From assembly GCF_033439725.1 (NCBI RefSeq), contig NW_026944384.1:5084001-5148000 (forward strand): 64,000 nt of DNA, given 5' to 3'. The notes below the pieces were generated by a model. It was not told the origin of the DNA. It did not search any database and saw only the letters and a list, made by a program, of their open reading frames with translations. Positions 12,936 to 25,750 of this stretch are shown here, piece by piece. Position 1 is the first letter of the stretch. The number at the start of each line of letters is the position of its first letter. The DNA comes from Neurospora tetraspora. Taxonomy: Eukaryota; Ascomycota; Sordariomycetes; Sordariales; Sordariaceae. Made by a program: the position numbers and the translations under genes.

Positions 12936-14287
12936 GATTGCTGGCTATGCAGAGGTGGACGATGGTGATGTGTTTGTTTGGAGTTGTGGGATGTCGTGGG
13001 TTGGTGGCAGGCGGTGTCGGCGGTTTCTGGTGCCTCCTCCCGCTTCGCTTGGGTTTCGGTAGATAAGGAGCCTGAACTACCTAACGTCTTAAGGCAAACA
13101 GCCAGGCGCAAACGTCTCAAAGGTATCGCGGTTCGTGCAAGCGGCGCTTTGACGGGGTGACGGGAGATGCGTAAAACAAGCCGGCTTGTTGGGACTGGCA
13201 ACTGAATATATTACTAGACGTTGGTTAATGTTCTGGAGACGGGAATCTTTTTGACACGAAGCTGAGGCGACGACGGGACGGCGAGGCACCTCAGTCAGGT
13301 CGATGTCCGTGAACGACGTAGCGTCGCAGACCCGCACGCACAGGCAGGGGGCCACATAGCCACCGGGGGGGCTGAAGGGGGGTCACCGTGCGTCCACTGG
13401 ATCACTGTCGCAGGCCACTCGCAGCACACAAAAGCCCACAGAAGGGACCCCCTTGTTAACCGCACGTGACGGTACTTTATCTGCAGAGTCGTTGTCTCTA
13501 ACGTCTTTGAGAACTTCAAAATATCTGAACTCTTTGAACACTTCCTTCAAAACTTTGATCTCACTTTCTTATAGACAAGTGCAATCACATAGTACTATCC
13601 GAACAGGCTCACCAATAATCATCAATCATGAAATTCCGTCGTCGTGCGCGGCCGATTACGTATGTCTCAAAGCATCTTGCTTGCCAAGATAGCTTTATTC
13701 TTCTACCTAATTCAGGCCGCGTCATGGTCTCACGGATTGGGCGCTATAAAATAAAAAGGCATCAAGAAAACAAGGCGTGTGACCGTAAATCAGGCACTTG
13801 CCGAGACGAACCAGTATCTCTGAAAACTACGAATTGCTCAAATGCTCTTGAACCCACTGCAAAGTGTGAAAACTATCTCTGTTATCTCTACATACCTCTC
13901 CTGACCCGCCCCGATATCCTATGCTACGCTGCATTGCTCTGTAACTTGTTCAGTTCTACCCTTCTTTGAGGTGAGACAACTTCTTGACTGTGTATAGAAA
14001 ACATTTCCAAGCCAAAAAGGAATAAAAAAAGAATGCAATGCCTCCTGTCCGACCATCCGTCCATCCGTCCATCCGTCCGTCCATCCATCGATTACTCAAT
14101 CATCGCTTTGAAAAAGCCACATATGTAAATACAACGCTGGGTGGTGTACCGTCCTTATCCTTCCTTCCATGACAATCCTCAACACTTAATCTTCCGTGAC
14201 CTTCCATGGCTGGATGTCGTTCCTCAACTGATTTTCAACCACGAAAAGTACACGTTCTGTAAGCGGCAAAGACAGACGCCCTATATT
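12936..14287. other. Intergenic region: vps1 upstream DNA and gid7 3' end
   Basis: Both flanking genes are on the minus strand, so this stretch combines the gid7 terminator region with the vps1 promoter. A tetranucleotide tract of TCCA/TCCG units lies at about 14051-14089. Short open frames between 13450 and 13970 have no recognisable motif and are not called as genes. Confidence 0.5.
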
Positions 14288-16775
14288 CTATCGCGGCCTC
14301 GCTGTGTCGTGGACGGTTCCGTTGTTGTTATTTGCGCTGTGTTCCATATCCTCATCCCAGTCGGGCCATTCTGGGTACCAACTGTGGATGGGTCAGCAAA
14401 TGATGAGCGTCCAGGTTCAGAGGGTCTATCAAACTTACATCTTTACCAACCCATCATCTCCGCAGCTAGCAATCATGCGCGGGTCTGATGGATTCCACGC
14501 GGCAGAGTTGCAACGCGGTGCATGAGCTCCCTTAAGCCTCGCCACCAAGATGCCCGTGTTCTTGTGGTAGATATATATTGACCCGTCTGGAAATTCGCTT
14601 GTCAGCCTCATCATTCGGTTTTGAGACGTATTCAAGAAACTTCCTGGAGTCACTTACCCTCGCTCCCAGACAGGACGAAACCCTCATTCGCGCCACCAAG
14701 GTAAGCCCTGATAAGAAAGTCCCCACCCTTGTGCTGATTGTACTGGCGAATGACATCCTTGGTGGGAATATCATACAAAGTCGCTGTTCCTACTTGCGTA
14801 TTGACCAACAGAGACGTCGAGTCCTGGCTTATACAGAGTGATGTTCCTCTATCCTTCAACTCGTGTGAATAAACCTGCTCGCGCGTGTGGTAGTTGTAGA
14901 CATGAAACCGCTTTTGCTCGTCCAGGGCAACAACCCAGTTTCTATCGGGGGACAGCGCCAGGTCTTCCGTTCGATGGTCCTTCGTCCACACAGTCTTGAA
15001 CACATCGGCTATGCCGAGATTCCAGGAACAGATTGACCTTTCCTTGTCGAAGGACCCGGTGATAAGAACGTAGTTGCTGGCCCAAGCGCAACTACTGACT
15101 GGCTCGTTGAATTGGTCGATGGTCCTGATTAGCGCTCCAGTCTGCATTGTCATTCTCTTGTTAGTGAGTGCAAAACAGACATACAGTTGTGGCCATGGTT
15201 GCCGCTTGCTGCACTTACCTCGGTATCCCACACTTTTGCGTTCATTGCGCAAGTGACGAGCATCTTGTCGTCCGGGCTCCATGCGATATTACCTACACCC
15301 CGGTTATCGTGTTGCTCGTCGCCTGTGTCTAACTTGTGTATCACTTTAAAGTCAGGCACGCTATAGATGACGACAAGACGCTCCATGCCGCAACTTGCTA
15401 AGCGTGTTCCGTCATGTGAAAACCTTACTTGCCACACTTCATTGCCGTTGTGTTCATCCAGCTTATACTTGGCAATCGCGGGAAAAGCCTTCCTGTCGCA
15501 CACGTGGTCCTTGTAAAGAGAGGGTGTTTGGAGGGTCGAGTGATATAGGCAGTTGCTAATTTGGATTTCTTGTGCCTGATTAAGAAGTGCCGCCAACCTG
15601 TGCTCAGGGAGCATAACCGAAGGCGAAACGAATTCTGCGAAAAACGTGTTAGCCGGTTTGAAGACCCAAAGAAGGTTGACACTCCACAACATACTAGATA
15701 GCTCAGAGAGCAAGGCGTGCCGACTTTCTCCGCGAGCACCGTCCCATACGGCCTTCTCCTTCAGGTCCTCGGCACTCGCACACATGAGAAGGCTTGACAG
15801 GAACTCCAGCTTCTGGTGCTGATCCCCGCACAACGGTGTGAGCTCCGTCCGCAGCACCACCAAAGCCCGTGGTGTTTCGCGCCTTTCTAATAGCTCCAAG
15901 TACTTCTGCTGTCTCAGCCAAAGCTTCATCATGTTGCGATCCGCTCCTGGGGCAAGTATCAGGCCATCCCTCAAACCAGGATCTGCTATTCCAGCAACGT
16001 GCGCATTATTAAGAAGCTCCTCCGCCTTTCCCCAATCACCGTCCAAGACAGCAGCTCGAAAGGCAGCCACCGTAGGGTTTTCGAGTCGGTAGCCGCTGTC
16101 CTGACTGAGTTTGTCTGCTGCGTCGTTGTATCCCATCTCCGTCATAGCCTGTATCACGAGGCGTGTAAACTGTTCCCGGTTGTGGCCGTGGTATCTCCCT
16201 GATTGTAACCTTGGGCGATTCGCCTCCCAAGCTGACCCATTTGATGGCCCAGATGCTGCCTTGAGCGTCCCATTTCCATTAGATACCGCCATTGTGAAGC
16301 CCGCCTCTGGCCGAGATCCATTAGATAGTGACTGCCCAAACCCATTCGACGAGTTCTGGCCATCGATGTCGGCCGACATGATCCCGCGTCTCCGCTTGAG
16401 TGGCCGCGGGGAGGTATAAGTGGTAGTAGTAGCGGCCGAAGAGGTCGCGCTGACTGAGATGTCGTTCGAGGCGAGGCGGTATTCGTCTTGTCCGCTTTCG
16501 TCCAAATCACTGGTTTGGCGGCGTCCGAGAACTTGGGATGGAGTGTAGGGGTGCGGGCGGTCGTGTGGACCTTGAGGGACGTACAACGGTGGAAGACTGG
16601 TGGGAACCGATGGCGTCACGGACGGTGGCTGCGGGGGAGCAGCTGGGAACGGTGGAGCGGAAACTGGGGCGGGTTCGACAGTGTCGGAAGAGGGAGCCGG
16701 GGGTTGCGGGTTGTTTGCGCGGTGGTCGGAGTCTGGGGGATATATGGGAACTTGGTTGGGGGTTCGGTCTGCCAC
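14288..16775 (-). CDS. gid7: LisH/CTLH/WD40 protein, Gid7 (WDR26) subunit of the GID/CTLH ubiquitin ligase
   Basis: The exons are 16775-15695, 15634-15219, 15141-14658, 14586-14439 and 14381-14288, for 740 aa. The first ~190 residues are Pro/Ser-rich and probably disordered, with a basic cluster RPLKRRRG. LisH follows (NREQFTRLVIQAMTEMGYND, ~197-230), then CTLH to ~310 (LLERRETPRALVVLRTEL). An in-frame 60-nt intron (15635-15694, GTATGT donor, GCTAAC branch, TTTTTCGCAG acceptor) is easily missed, because reading through it keeps an ORF open; removing it restores LSELSKFVSPSVMLPEHRL. WD repeats run from ~425 to the C-terminus (NEVWQVRFSHDGTRLASCG, NIAWSPDDKMLVTC, AAWNPSDPRMIASCGDDG). In yeast Gid7 helps the GID E3 degrade gluconeogenic enzymes; WDR26 is the animal counterpart. 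Function here is inferred from this architecture. Confidence 0.9.
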
Positions 16776-19245
16776 GGTGAAATCGTATCTGGCGCGGGAC
16801 CGATGTCCGTTCCCGCAGCGATGTTGGGTGGTGAGAAGCGATGACGGTCGGATGGATCGAGACGGAATGCTGGCGGGTCGCGTGTTAGGTGAACACTGAC
16901 ACTGAAGAGCGGAGGCGACAGCACAGCAGCAAGGTGGTCGTGGAGGAGGATGCAGGTTGAGTTGTTGTCCTGTGGTTGTATGTCTATCGACGTAAAGCTA
17001 AAGTGGACTTCCCGGTTGCCGCTCAGATAAGGTTGTTGGTAGGGGCTTGTAGGCAGCCGGAGCCGGCATCTGGCGGGTGTAACAGAGCAGACAGCTGAGG
17101 CTTCCTACGACGCTGCGACAGTGCGAAGAGGGCGAATGGTGCTTGTTGGTTGTCACTAGAAGCATCACCAAAGAGGGGGTCAGCAAAAGAGCACCGTCAT
17201 CCACCTTAGTTCTGCACTAACAACACTAAAGAGAAGCTCGCCGATCGCGGGGAGAACCGTGTGCAGTCGTGGCAGTTGGTTGCGTGTGTGCATTGTGCAT
17301 TGTTGCTTGGCAATGAATGCTCTTGGGTCCAACCTCAACGCTTTTCAGGATGTGAAAGAGAGAACGAACATGGGAAATACAAAGAACCGAGCGCGTCCAT
17401 GACTTACGAGTAGATGATGACGAAGTAAGTCCAAGCTACCTACTTCTAGTCGGGAAGTTCGGTCGGATGGAAAAAGATTGCTTACTGCGTCCGGGTCTGG
17501 GTATTGGAGTGCTGACTGCTAGCTTCTACTTCTAAGCTTCTTGTAATTTTGGTCGGCTGTGCAGCAACTTGAACTGTTTGACTGGAGCGACGGTCGATGG
17601 AGTCCAAGGCAAGTCGGGAATGGCGAGCGTGGGCGAACTCGAGTCGATTGTAAACGTTAAGAGCTGGAGTTGATGTATCAAGCTTCAAATAATATCCCAG
17701 AGTGATGCTGTTTGAGTTATTGATGGTGTCTAATACCTGCCTTACCTACCGTGAATGAGTAGACATCACATCAGTAATGTTCTCAGGCGTGAACGGGGCA
17801 AGCCTCGGTGATCCTTTCTTGTCACGGGTGTTCATATTGACCCCTCTCAGGAAGCTGCTAGCCTGCTACGCTCGCTCACTGGAAGGAATGAAAGGAAGGG
17901 AAGCCGGGACCCGACCGCAAGACATGATGACTCTGGTTGATATCCGTTCGAAGCCGCCTGCCTCAAACGATATCCTGTGAGCCTGTCTACCTTAGCTGCC
18001 CAACCGAATGACTCGGAATCTCGGACATTTGTGATAGAAAACAGTCTATTGCAGCTCGGGGCTGAAGTGAGGTGTCGTTTCCTCAAGAACTGAACACTGA
18101 AGCTCGGAGCTCCTCCCGCCATCCATTCGGTCCCCACGGGGACGGGAGCGGGACCACCACAGACCCCTGCGGTAAGTGGGGGAAGAGCTCTATAGAAGTA
18201 TACACTAACAGCGATGCTTCGATTGTAAAACTCACCGAGACTCGAACCCTGAGCGGATTGTTCTTGCCACCCCTATCGAACATTTCATGAGCTTCGGTGG
18301 GTGATTGTTAGTTGCCGATGAACTAAAGCAATGAAGAGTCGAGTTTTATGTGAGTTTGAGGGAAAGAATGACCTCATAAGCTAGTAGTGACGATGTAGCG
18401 TGTCTGTTGGGGCGCATGGGGCAGCACGTCGTTCGTGCCATTTGTGTTAGCGGCATCAATGAATGGATAACAGACTGGCTGTGGCCTCATTAAAACAGTC
18501 CACGAATTTCACCGCGGCACATGGCAATAGTGTAGAATCTAAAGTGTGTCCAGTACTACTATTTTTGTAGACGTTCGTGTAAATATATATACATTGCGGC
18601 GTATTTGGCCAGCTGCTCATATTACATGAGCCCTCCTGCCTGCCCTCCTACGACGAGCCATCCTCAAACTTTTCTCCACTTCACCATCTCTCAAACTCCC
18701 ATACCCAACTTCATTGGCTTCATTGGCCCTCATCTTCATTATCTTCTCCTTCTTCTTTCCAAAGGACCTAAGTCATGTCTTCCCATGAGGACGCCTTGAG
18801 TGTGTGTGTGATGTGGAATGACAAGAGCAAGCAAGCAGGAAGAGACAAACTACTAATAATGATGATGATGATAATGATTTCTAACGCCAGATGCCCGTGT
18901 GCCCCCCACTCCGTTTTGTGCAGATATGATATGGTAATGATGAGTTTCGCTCGATCGTGATAAGTCGTTAAATACGAGTTGTTGGAGATGCTAAGACGAA
19001 GAATTTGATGATGGGAGAGAAAGAGTCGTGTGTGTGGAATAAGAGTTGGGCGGGTTGTGATCAAAGACTCCAGCAATAAGTGATGCACGTAGGTCAAGGT
19101 CCAGAAATGAGGGTGCTCAGCCAGCCCGTCCGAGCCAAGAACTTGGTTTGAACAGCTTCCTCTCTTTCTTACTTGTCGCAGCAAGCGAGAGCGCAACTTT
19201 TGACGAGTTGGCGCTTGGTATGAGAGGGCGCCGTTTAGCCCTCTT
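16776..19245. other. Intergenic region upstream of gid7
   Basis: The 2.5 kb hold the gid7 promoter/leader and the 3' end of the next minus-strand gene. A purine-rich ATG/ATA trinucleotide patch lies near 18856-18880. Several ORFs of 60-170 codons exist on both strands but show no domain, no consistent splice pattern and much mutual overlap, so none is called. Confidence 0.45.
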
Positions 19246-21404
19246 CTAAAGGAGCCCGCCCTCGGCACCGCCAAACACCCCAACGCTGCCGCGCCAGCCG
19301 CATCGCTTGTCCAAAACCTCTCGGTCGATCGAACGTTGCGGCGGTGAGCCAGCGCTCCGAGGGATCATCTTGTCGCCCTGCAACGGTGACTGTGCCCGCT
19401 GCTGAGGCTGAACCTGTGTAGCGTCGGCCTCACTATTGCTGCTGCCACGACTGCTGCCGGTGCTGTTGTTGGTCTGAACCAGGAGCAGGCTGCTGGTGCT
19501 GCTGAGACGTTTCGTGAAGTCAGTGAAGCTCAGGTGCTTACCGCTCGACGTTGAGCGACGGTGGCTATGCTGCAGCGGCGTCGACGTAGCCGAGTTCATC
19601 GCGGTAGCCAAGCTACCTTCTTCAAAAGACGTCTCGGGATGTCCTTCGGGAACACCCATTAAGGGGCTTCCGTAGGCAGCAAGCATTTCCGTCATCTGAG
19701 GCTGCGACTGTGTTCTTGCGCCAATGGACGGACGGGACCTGTGAGAATAACCGGTCTGTGGCCGAGAGGAGCTGCCACCACCTGATGACAGAGCATTCAG
19801 GGCGTCCGCGTTATACATTAACGGAGCTCGGATGGGTTGGCGAGAGGACTGCTTCTGTGGCGAAGCCAATTCGTTCCTTCCTGTGATGAACTCCAAGGCT
19901 CTTCGAGTGGAGGATGGGATCATGAAGCCATCCTCCGAGTCACGCTCAACCTCGGGCACATCACTGTCCTCGTCCTCTTCGTCGATATCCTCCTCTGGGC
20001 TCGAGGCCTCGACCACGTCCCATGCACTTTTGAGTCCAGGTCGTTCTGTTGCAGGATCGGAGGTTGCAAGTGTTGCGGATCTGCTCCTAGCTTCATCCGC
20101 CTCGCGTTTCTTCCTCTTTTCATCCAATTCTCGCATCAACGCGTCGAACCGAGCCAGCGAGCTGAGCTTCTCTTCTCCTGGTACATTGAGCTCCGAACCT
20201 GGAATGCAGCGCATTTGGAAGGCTCTATCCAGGATGGTCTCCCGAGGGCCTGGGGGCGAAGTAGGGTCAAGCGTTGGCGGCGGAAGCGGCGCTGGTGACT
20301 GGGAACCAACGCTATTGTCACGTCCTCTTATGGGTGAGCTCAGTGCAGAGGACCTCCCCTGAGCGGAAGTCCAACCTTCGATAAACTCGCCCTGGTACTC
20401 ACCAACAGTGGTAGCCGGTGATGGCAAATCGGCAGGAAACATGGCCGTATAGTGCTGATAGCCCAAGCTCGGGTTCATGGAGCTGGTTTGTGACGACACA
20501 TCACTGCGCTTGGAGTGTAAACTCGGGGTGTCGACTAGAGTGACCGGGCGCTCGCGGTTGGTGAATATTGGTGTGAAGTTCATGGGGTGGAAACTGGGTC
20601 GTGAGCTTGCGCTCCCGCTGCTTGGTCTATGTTGCACATCACCGGATCGGCATGAAAACGGGTTGACGAAACTTGGCGAGGCCGGAGTGATGGGACTCAA
20701 AGGGGGCTGGGCGGCCTGCCCCTCCGGAACGACACTTGGGCGGATAAGCTGTTGGATGAAGCTAGCCCATTCGTGGAGCGAATGGTGTGAGTGGCTATCC
20801 TCGCCTGCGCGGAACAGCAATGTGGAGGGAATCGAGTCCTTGCCGGTGGTCAGACCGGCGGTCCTGCTCGAACGTCGTTTGCGCATCTTCTCAGCGGCGG
20901 GATCAGGGGCGACGTTGACAACCATTGTTAGGAGTAGAGGCCCTTGCTTGCGGTGCGCCAGCATCTGAACCTGACAGTCGGTTATCAAGGACACGGCAAC
21001 TTGCAATGCCGGCTCCAAATCCTCCTACACGTTTAAGTTGAGGTTAGAAACGTTGACCAGTTTAGTAAAACAACCTCACACAGGCGAACTGGAGGGGCAC
21101 CAGAACTTCCGTCACTTACCTTGGACTTGTAGATGGACAGATACATGGTATCCGGAGACACCTTGATCTGCATCCGGGCTGGCGTAGAGCTTCGGTTGCT
21201 CTGTGATCGGCCCAGGCTGGACTGTATTTGCGGTTCCCGTAGCCCATTTCCCACAACGACATAGCGAGGCTATTAACCGATCAGAATTTGTCCAGACACA
21301 CAAAGCTCCTCCAGCTTGAAATCCTCCAGATATGTGCGCACCTTCCAAACCGCCCTCCCAATGATGGCGCCCCTATCGGGGGGCACACACAGAATGCCTT
21401 CCAT
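19246..21404 (-). CDS. Conserved-looking hypothetical protein with PH-like N-terminus and disordered tail
   Basis: The exons are 21404-21342, 21269-21120 and 21024-19246, for 663 aa. Exons 1 and 2 give MEGILCVPPDRGAIIGRAVWK then PRYVVVGNG and IKVSPDTMYLSIYKSK; exon 3 continues EDLEPALQVAVSLITDCQVQ. The alternating hydrophobic strands and the later HSLHEWASFIQQLIRP helix resemble a PH-like fold, but that is only an impression. Residues ~190-640 are Ser/Pro-rich and low in hydrophobics, with a coiled-coil-like LDEKRKKREADEARSR stretch and an acidic run EEDIDEEDEDSDVPEVERD. No catalytic motif or membrane segment is seen. A membrane-binding adaptor or cytoskeletal regulator is possible, not shown. 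The ORF and splice phases are solid; the function is unknown. Confidence 0.75.
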
Positions 21405-22457
21405 GGCAACTATAAATGTCGACTAGAATCGAGGATTGAACGAGGACCACGGAAGCGAATCGAAGGCGTCGGTTGAGTCGTGATGACGTTGAGTAGTATC
21501 GGGTGGTATTAAGTATTAAACGGCGCGCATTGTGAAGCGAAAGGGAAGAAAAAGAAAGGCCGTCGGATGGATGGAAGAAGGTGGTGACAATGGTGCCTCT
21601 TTTCTTTGACTGGTGCCGCTAGAAGTGGTGGCCGAGGGGAGAAGCGGGAAGGTCGATCTTGTTGCTCTTTTGTTTGTTGACAAACAGAGAGTCTCGGGAA
21701 CCCTGCTTCGCCTGTTGCGACCAACGAGACTGGAGATAAAGTATGTTTGTACCTGACAGGTATGCGCCCAGCGGAAGAGGTCCTCTGTCTCACAAGGAAA
21801 GGATCAGGGTCCAAGGATTATTTGGGGGTCTGAACTGCATGGAAAGTATTAGGACGTGCAGCCATGAAGGACGTGGGCAGCAAGCGAGACAAATACCTCT
21901 AAGTTAGAGGGAAGGTCGGGTGTAAGGCACACAGGCACAGTGAATCGAAGGAAAGGGAAAAGGGTAGCGGAGCGAAATTAATCCTGAAGGAGGAGGAAAT
22001 CCACCTGGGGGGTTAGAGCAGAAGGAGCAGATGCGATATACTGCGCAGAACGGAGTACCTAGTGCACTCACCCACTGCAGGTGCATACAAGATGCGTCTC
22101 CGTCTCCAGTCTCCAGTCTCCAGCTGCGAGGTTCACTTCGTCTTTTCTTTGGTCGGTTTGCGCCAAGACCGCGCAGGGGCGGTACAGAATTCGAAAAAGA
22201 AGAAAAGAGTGGGCATGGAACCTGTACCCAGGATTTCCAGGGGAACCTTGCTTCTGGATGGTCGACCATCGACACTGCATGGGGTCCGGCTGGACCGATC
22301 GCCGACTTGTACACTGTAGGTACAGCATCACAGTGCTACGGTGGAGAGTGACGGAGAGTGACGGGCAACTGTGGAAAATCATTGCTTCCATTCTCTCTGC
22401 TCGGTTTCCACCCACCACTGCTGGTCTGCTGCACTGCACTTGCCCACTCAACACACA

Positions 22458-22516
22458 ATTTCCTGTGCATATGTTCCTGGATTTCCTGTGCATATGTTCC
22501 TGGATTTCCTGTGCAT
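22458..22516 (+). repeat. 23-bp tandem repeat, about 2.6 copies
   Basis: The unit ATTTCCTGTGCATATGTTCCTGG-like sequence occurs at 22458-22480 and identically at 22481-22503, with a partial third copy to 22516. No coding context is evident. Confidence 0.85.
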
Positions 22517-22958
22517 GCCTGACATTGTTGTTGATGTTGATGAACCTCGTCATTGACTGTGTTTGTTTATATTGAAGGCAATAACCTTTCATCATCATTG
22601 TTCATAGCCCATTCGTCCTTCAGTTAACGGCAAACTAGGTACATACTCTCACTTACATATCATTGTCATCCCAGCGGAGGGTGATGGGAGCATCGCCAGA
22701 ATCCACTCTTGGCTTGTTGCTCGGACTCCTTGTCTCCTCGCCCGAACCATGTCCCGCGCAGGATATGCGGAGAGGATGGTAATTAAGGCCAGCGACATTG
22801 TAAGCCGAGGCACAAACACCCAATAGTAGTCACCGATGTCGCTCTCTGTTGTTTGGGTTGAAAGAGTCCTGATAATAACTCCTGTCTCCGACGTCCTGAT
22901 CGTGATAGAGGAGAGGAATACAAAGATACTCCGAAAGACAGTCAACAAGACAATCACC

Positions 22959-22994
22959 AAAAGGCACAACAAAAGGCACAACAAAAGGCACAAC
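22959..22994 (+). repeat. 12-bp tandem repeat, 3 copies
   Basis: AAAAGGCACAAC is repeated three times without interruption at 22959-22994. On the minus strand it creates a leucine/cysteine-rich stretch in an ORF that I do not accept as a gene. Confidence 0.9.
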
Positions 22995-25723
22995 CTTTCA
23001 CATCTCGGTGATACGGTTTCAGATGGAGGATACGAACAGTGAAGAGACAGTGACAACGACAACAACATTGATGGTGACGGACAAGGAGGGTGCAAGAGGA
23101 GAGGAAAGGGGAGGCCAGCCGAGCGCCTATTGGATGCACATACCTCCAAGACCTCCAGTACGACCCAACAGAAGCGTGTGGTGTCCGGGACCTTCAGGTA
23201 CCGCGAACAGTGCAAAGCCCTCGAGTAAAACCCCTGGACCCTAGGTAGGCACCCAATGGTCCCGTGCCATGACCTGGGATCCGTAGCGGTAAACTAGATG
23301 TGGACAAGTGACTCCTGCATGGATGGTTCATGGCTCGCTGACATGAACATCACAAAGGGCCACCAACGACCAGCCGAGAACCGGCGAGGAAATCTGGATA
23401 GGATTCGGCCATCTGTTTGCGCAATCAACGTCCATCATCACCCTCATCATCATCATCGTGTTCACTCATCGACCAGTGTTGCTTCTGAGTATCAGCATTC
23501 GCGAAGCGAGGGAAGGACGGGAGATCACTGCATGCCGTCAGCAAGTCGTATCCATGGACATAATATGCCATGTTAATGCTTCAATGCAACTTGGACAAAG
23601 CATTTTCATTCCATTTCCCTTCTTCGAGTCTTCGGAGAACCGGACAGAGCGGAGCGGGCACATGGATCAGCGCCATGAACTGACGTTGAACGGAACCGGA
23701 AACTCAGACCCCCACATATTGCGCCTTTCGCTACCACTATCCTTCTGTCAGTTGGGTCTCCTGAATACCCATGGATGGGAGACAAGAAGGTGGCAAGTGA
23801 AGCGAAATGTGTGATTTAAGAGTATCCAAAGAGTTCTTGTACACATGTCGCCTCACTCACCAACATAAGAACTGGATCGCAGAAAAGGGGAAAAGCACTT
23901 GTGCGCCCCAAAGTCCCCTGTCTGAGACTATTCCGCTCCCGGTTGCGGAGTCTCGCATCAAATGGCTGGTCCGCCCCCTGGTCGAAAGCCATGTGGCTGA
24001 CGACACCGCATTGGCATCACGAACTTTGTTCTCTCTAGCATCTGCAATGCAAGAAACGCGTGCAGTTTCCCCCTTCCTTCCTTCGGCTTCAACACGAGGG
24101 GGGCCAGAACCACACCGTCGGATGCAGCTATCAGCCCTTTCTCCAGGACTCGGGAGCCTCTAGAAGCAAAAAAAGCGGGTAAGAAGAATGTCCTTGGAAA
24201 ACCGGTCGACCGGGTTTGCCTATGCCGAGATGAGTTGGTGTGTGCATCTCCAGACCCCAGCTTTGCCAGCTTATATCAACATGGAGTACGAGGACCCTGA
24301 TTTGCACAAAAGGGAATGAGAGAGGAAAAAACGGCGGCCGATCGAGCCGTCCTGAAACCCGTCATGACGGAAGGGCAAGGAAGGCGAGATGATTGATCAC
24401 ATCCACCAACGTTGTGATGTTGGTGCCAGGCGAAGCCAGGGAAGCCAGGGAGCTCAAGGTGAGGCGCAAAGGTAATCTCCTCAAGATGGCCAACCCGGCC
24501 TTTTGCTCCAGAGCTCCTGAACATCAATGGAACTTCCATGGAAGCATTCATCTGTTGATCGGGAACACAATACCGGATGGTGAGCCCGGTAGTGCGGTAT
24601 GACAACATGGTACTCGTTGTCTTGTGACCTGCAGTTCATTGTTATATCAATCTTGCGGCTGGAGAGACGAAGGACCGGGGTTCTCCCTCCGAGTCCCATC
24701 AAGACTCTCTATGTGCAGACCTCATCTCATACCTCTACAGACCACGTAGAGTCTAGAGATATGCCAATATGGAAGGAGCACCCAACGGTCCTGTGCGCTT
24801 TAGGTCTTACGCCAGCCACAACTTCAATTTCTCTGCTTACATCGTCTATAACCATCAAGCCCGACTCGTGAATATTTTTTTGGATAGGTCAGTTTTCATA
24901 CCTCGAAAGACGAAGACTGACATGCCTCAATGCCACGAAACTTGCGGGGCGTCGTTGGCCGTTATACTGTATAGTGACTGATAGTGCTGATGACCCGTCA
25001 TTACGGCACTGTGCCACAACGACCCGGAGCCCACAACGGCACCGCACTCGCTGGCTGGAAGGACGATATCGACAAGGGTCAGGGGTCGTTTATGCCCTGC
25101 CGTTCATCTCGACTCCTCTGTCCTCATGTTTACACAACTTTATTCCCGGCCATCCATTCGGTCTATTCATCTCATATCTTCCGTAGTTGCGACGAAATCC
25201 TTCGCATGCGTTCTTTTTCTTCTCGTTCAGTTCTCACTCCATATTGACCTCGCACCGCGAACTCGAAAATCATACATGCGGGCGGATACTACAGCTCGAT
25301 TTTTCCACCAAGCCATCGTACGATCAGATCACGATGCTGGGCAGATAGATGAAAAACCGGTTCACGCCCTCCTTGGCACAAAAGGCCACCGCACACCCAC
25401 GGGTACTCGTTCCATTCCATTCAGGTTTATCGGCTTTCTTCCTCGCGCCCTCCCAAAAACGGAAATATCAAGGAACCGGACTGTGGCTGAACTGGAGCTC
25501 TTTTGGATATGTTGTACGTAGGACAAATTGAGGAATGGTACGTTTTTCCCCATCAGGATTCAGGGCCGCCATCAGGCAGTTTGTGGAGTTACCAAGAGAA
25601 CCGTTCACGTCGGCAAAGGGGGGTCCGGAACACTGCCGTGGAGCCGGAGGCTCCGCAGTCGGCTCTTTGCGGATGGGCCCCGGATGGAGACAAGACACTT
25701 TATATATTCTTATTTGGTCTCTC

Positions 25724-25750
25724 CCGCCGGGAATTGAACCCGGGTCGGAG
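25724..25750 (-). other. tRNA 3'-half-like sequence (B box and T stem-loop)
   Basis: On the minus strand the sequence CCGGG-TTCAATT-CCCGG forms a perfect five-pair T stem with a canonical seven-base loop and matches the RNA polymerase III B box. CGGGAGA-G and then ACCA follow, in the place of an acceptor strand, discriminator and CCA. I could not find a pairing 5' acceptor strand, D arm or anticodon arm upstream, so it is not called as a tRNA gene. It could be a tRNA fragment, a SINE remnant or chance. Confidence 0.3.

Noticed and set aside
18072-18290. Possible tRNA on the minus strand (GGTTCGAGTCTC near 18220-18240)
   Set aside because: The B-box-like string is present but the T stem has a mismatch and a G-T pair, and no acceptor, D or anticodon arm could be folded.
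22649-23215. 188-codon minus-strand ORF with leucine-rich, membrane-like stretches
   Set aside because: The Leu/Cys-rich part comes from a 12-bp tandem repeat and there is no family motif. A GTAAGTG donor-like site at its end is suggestive but no partner exon was found.
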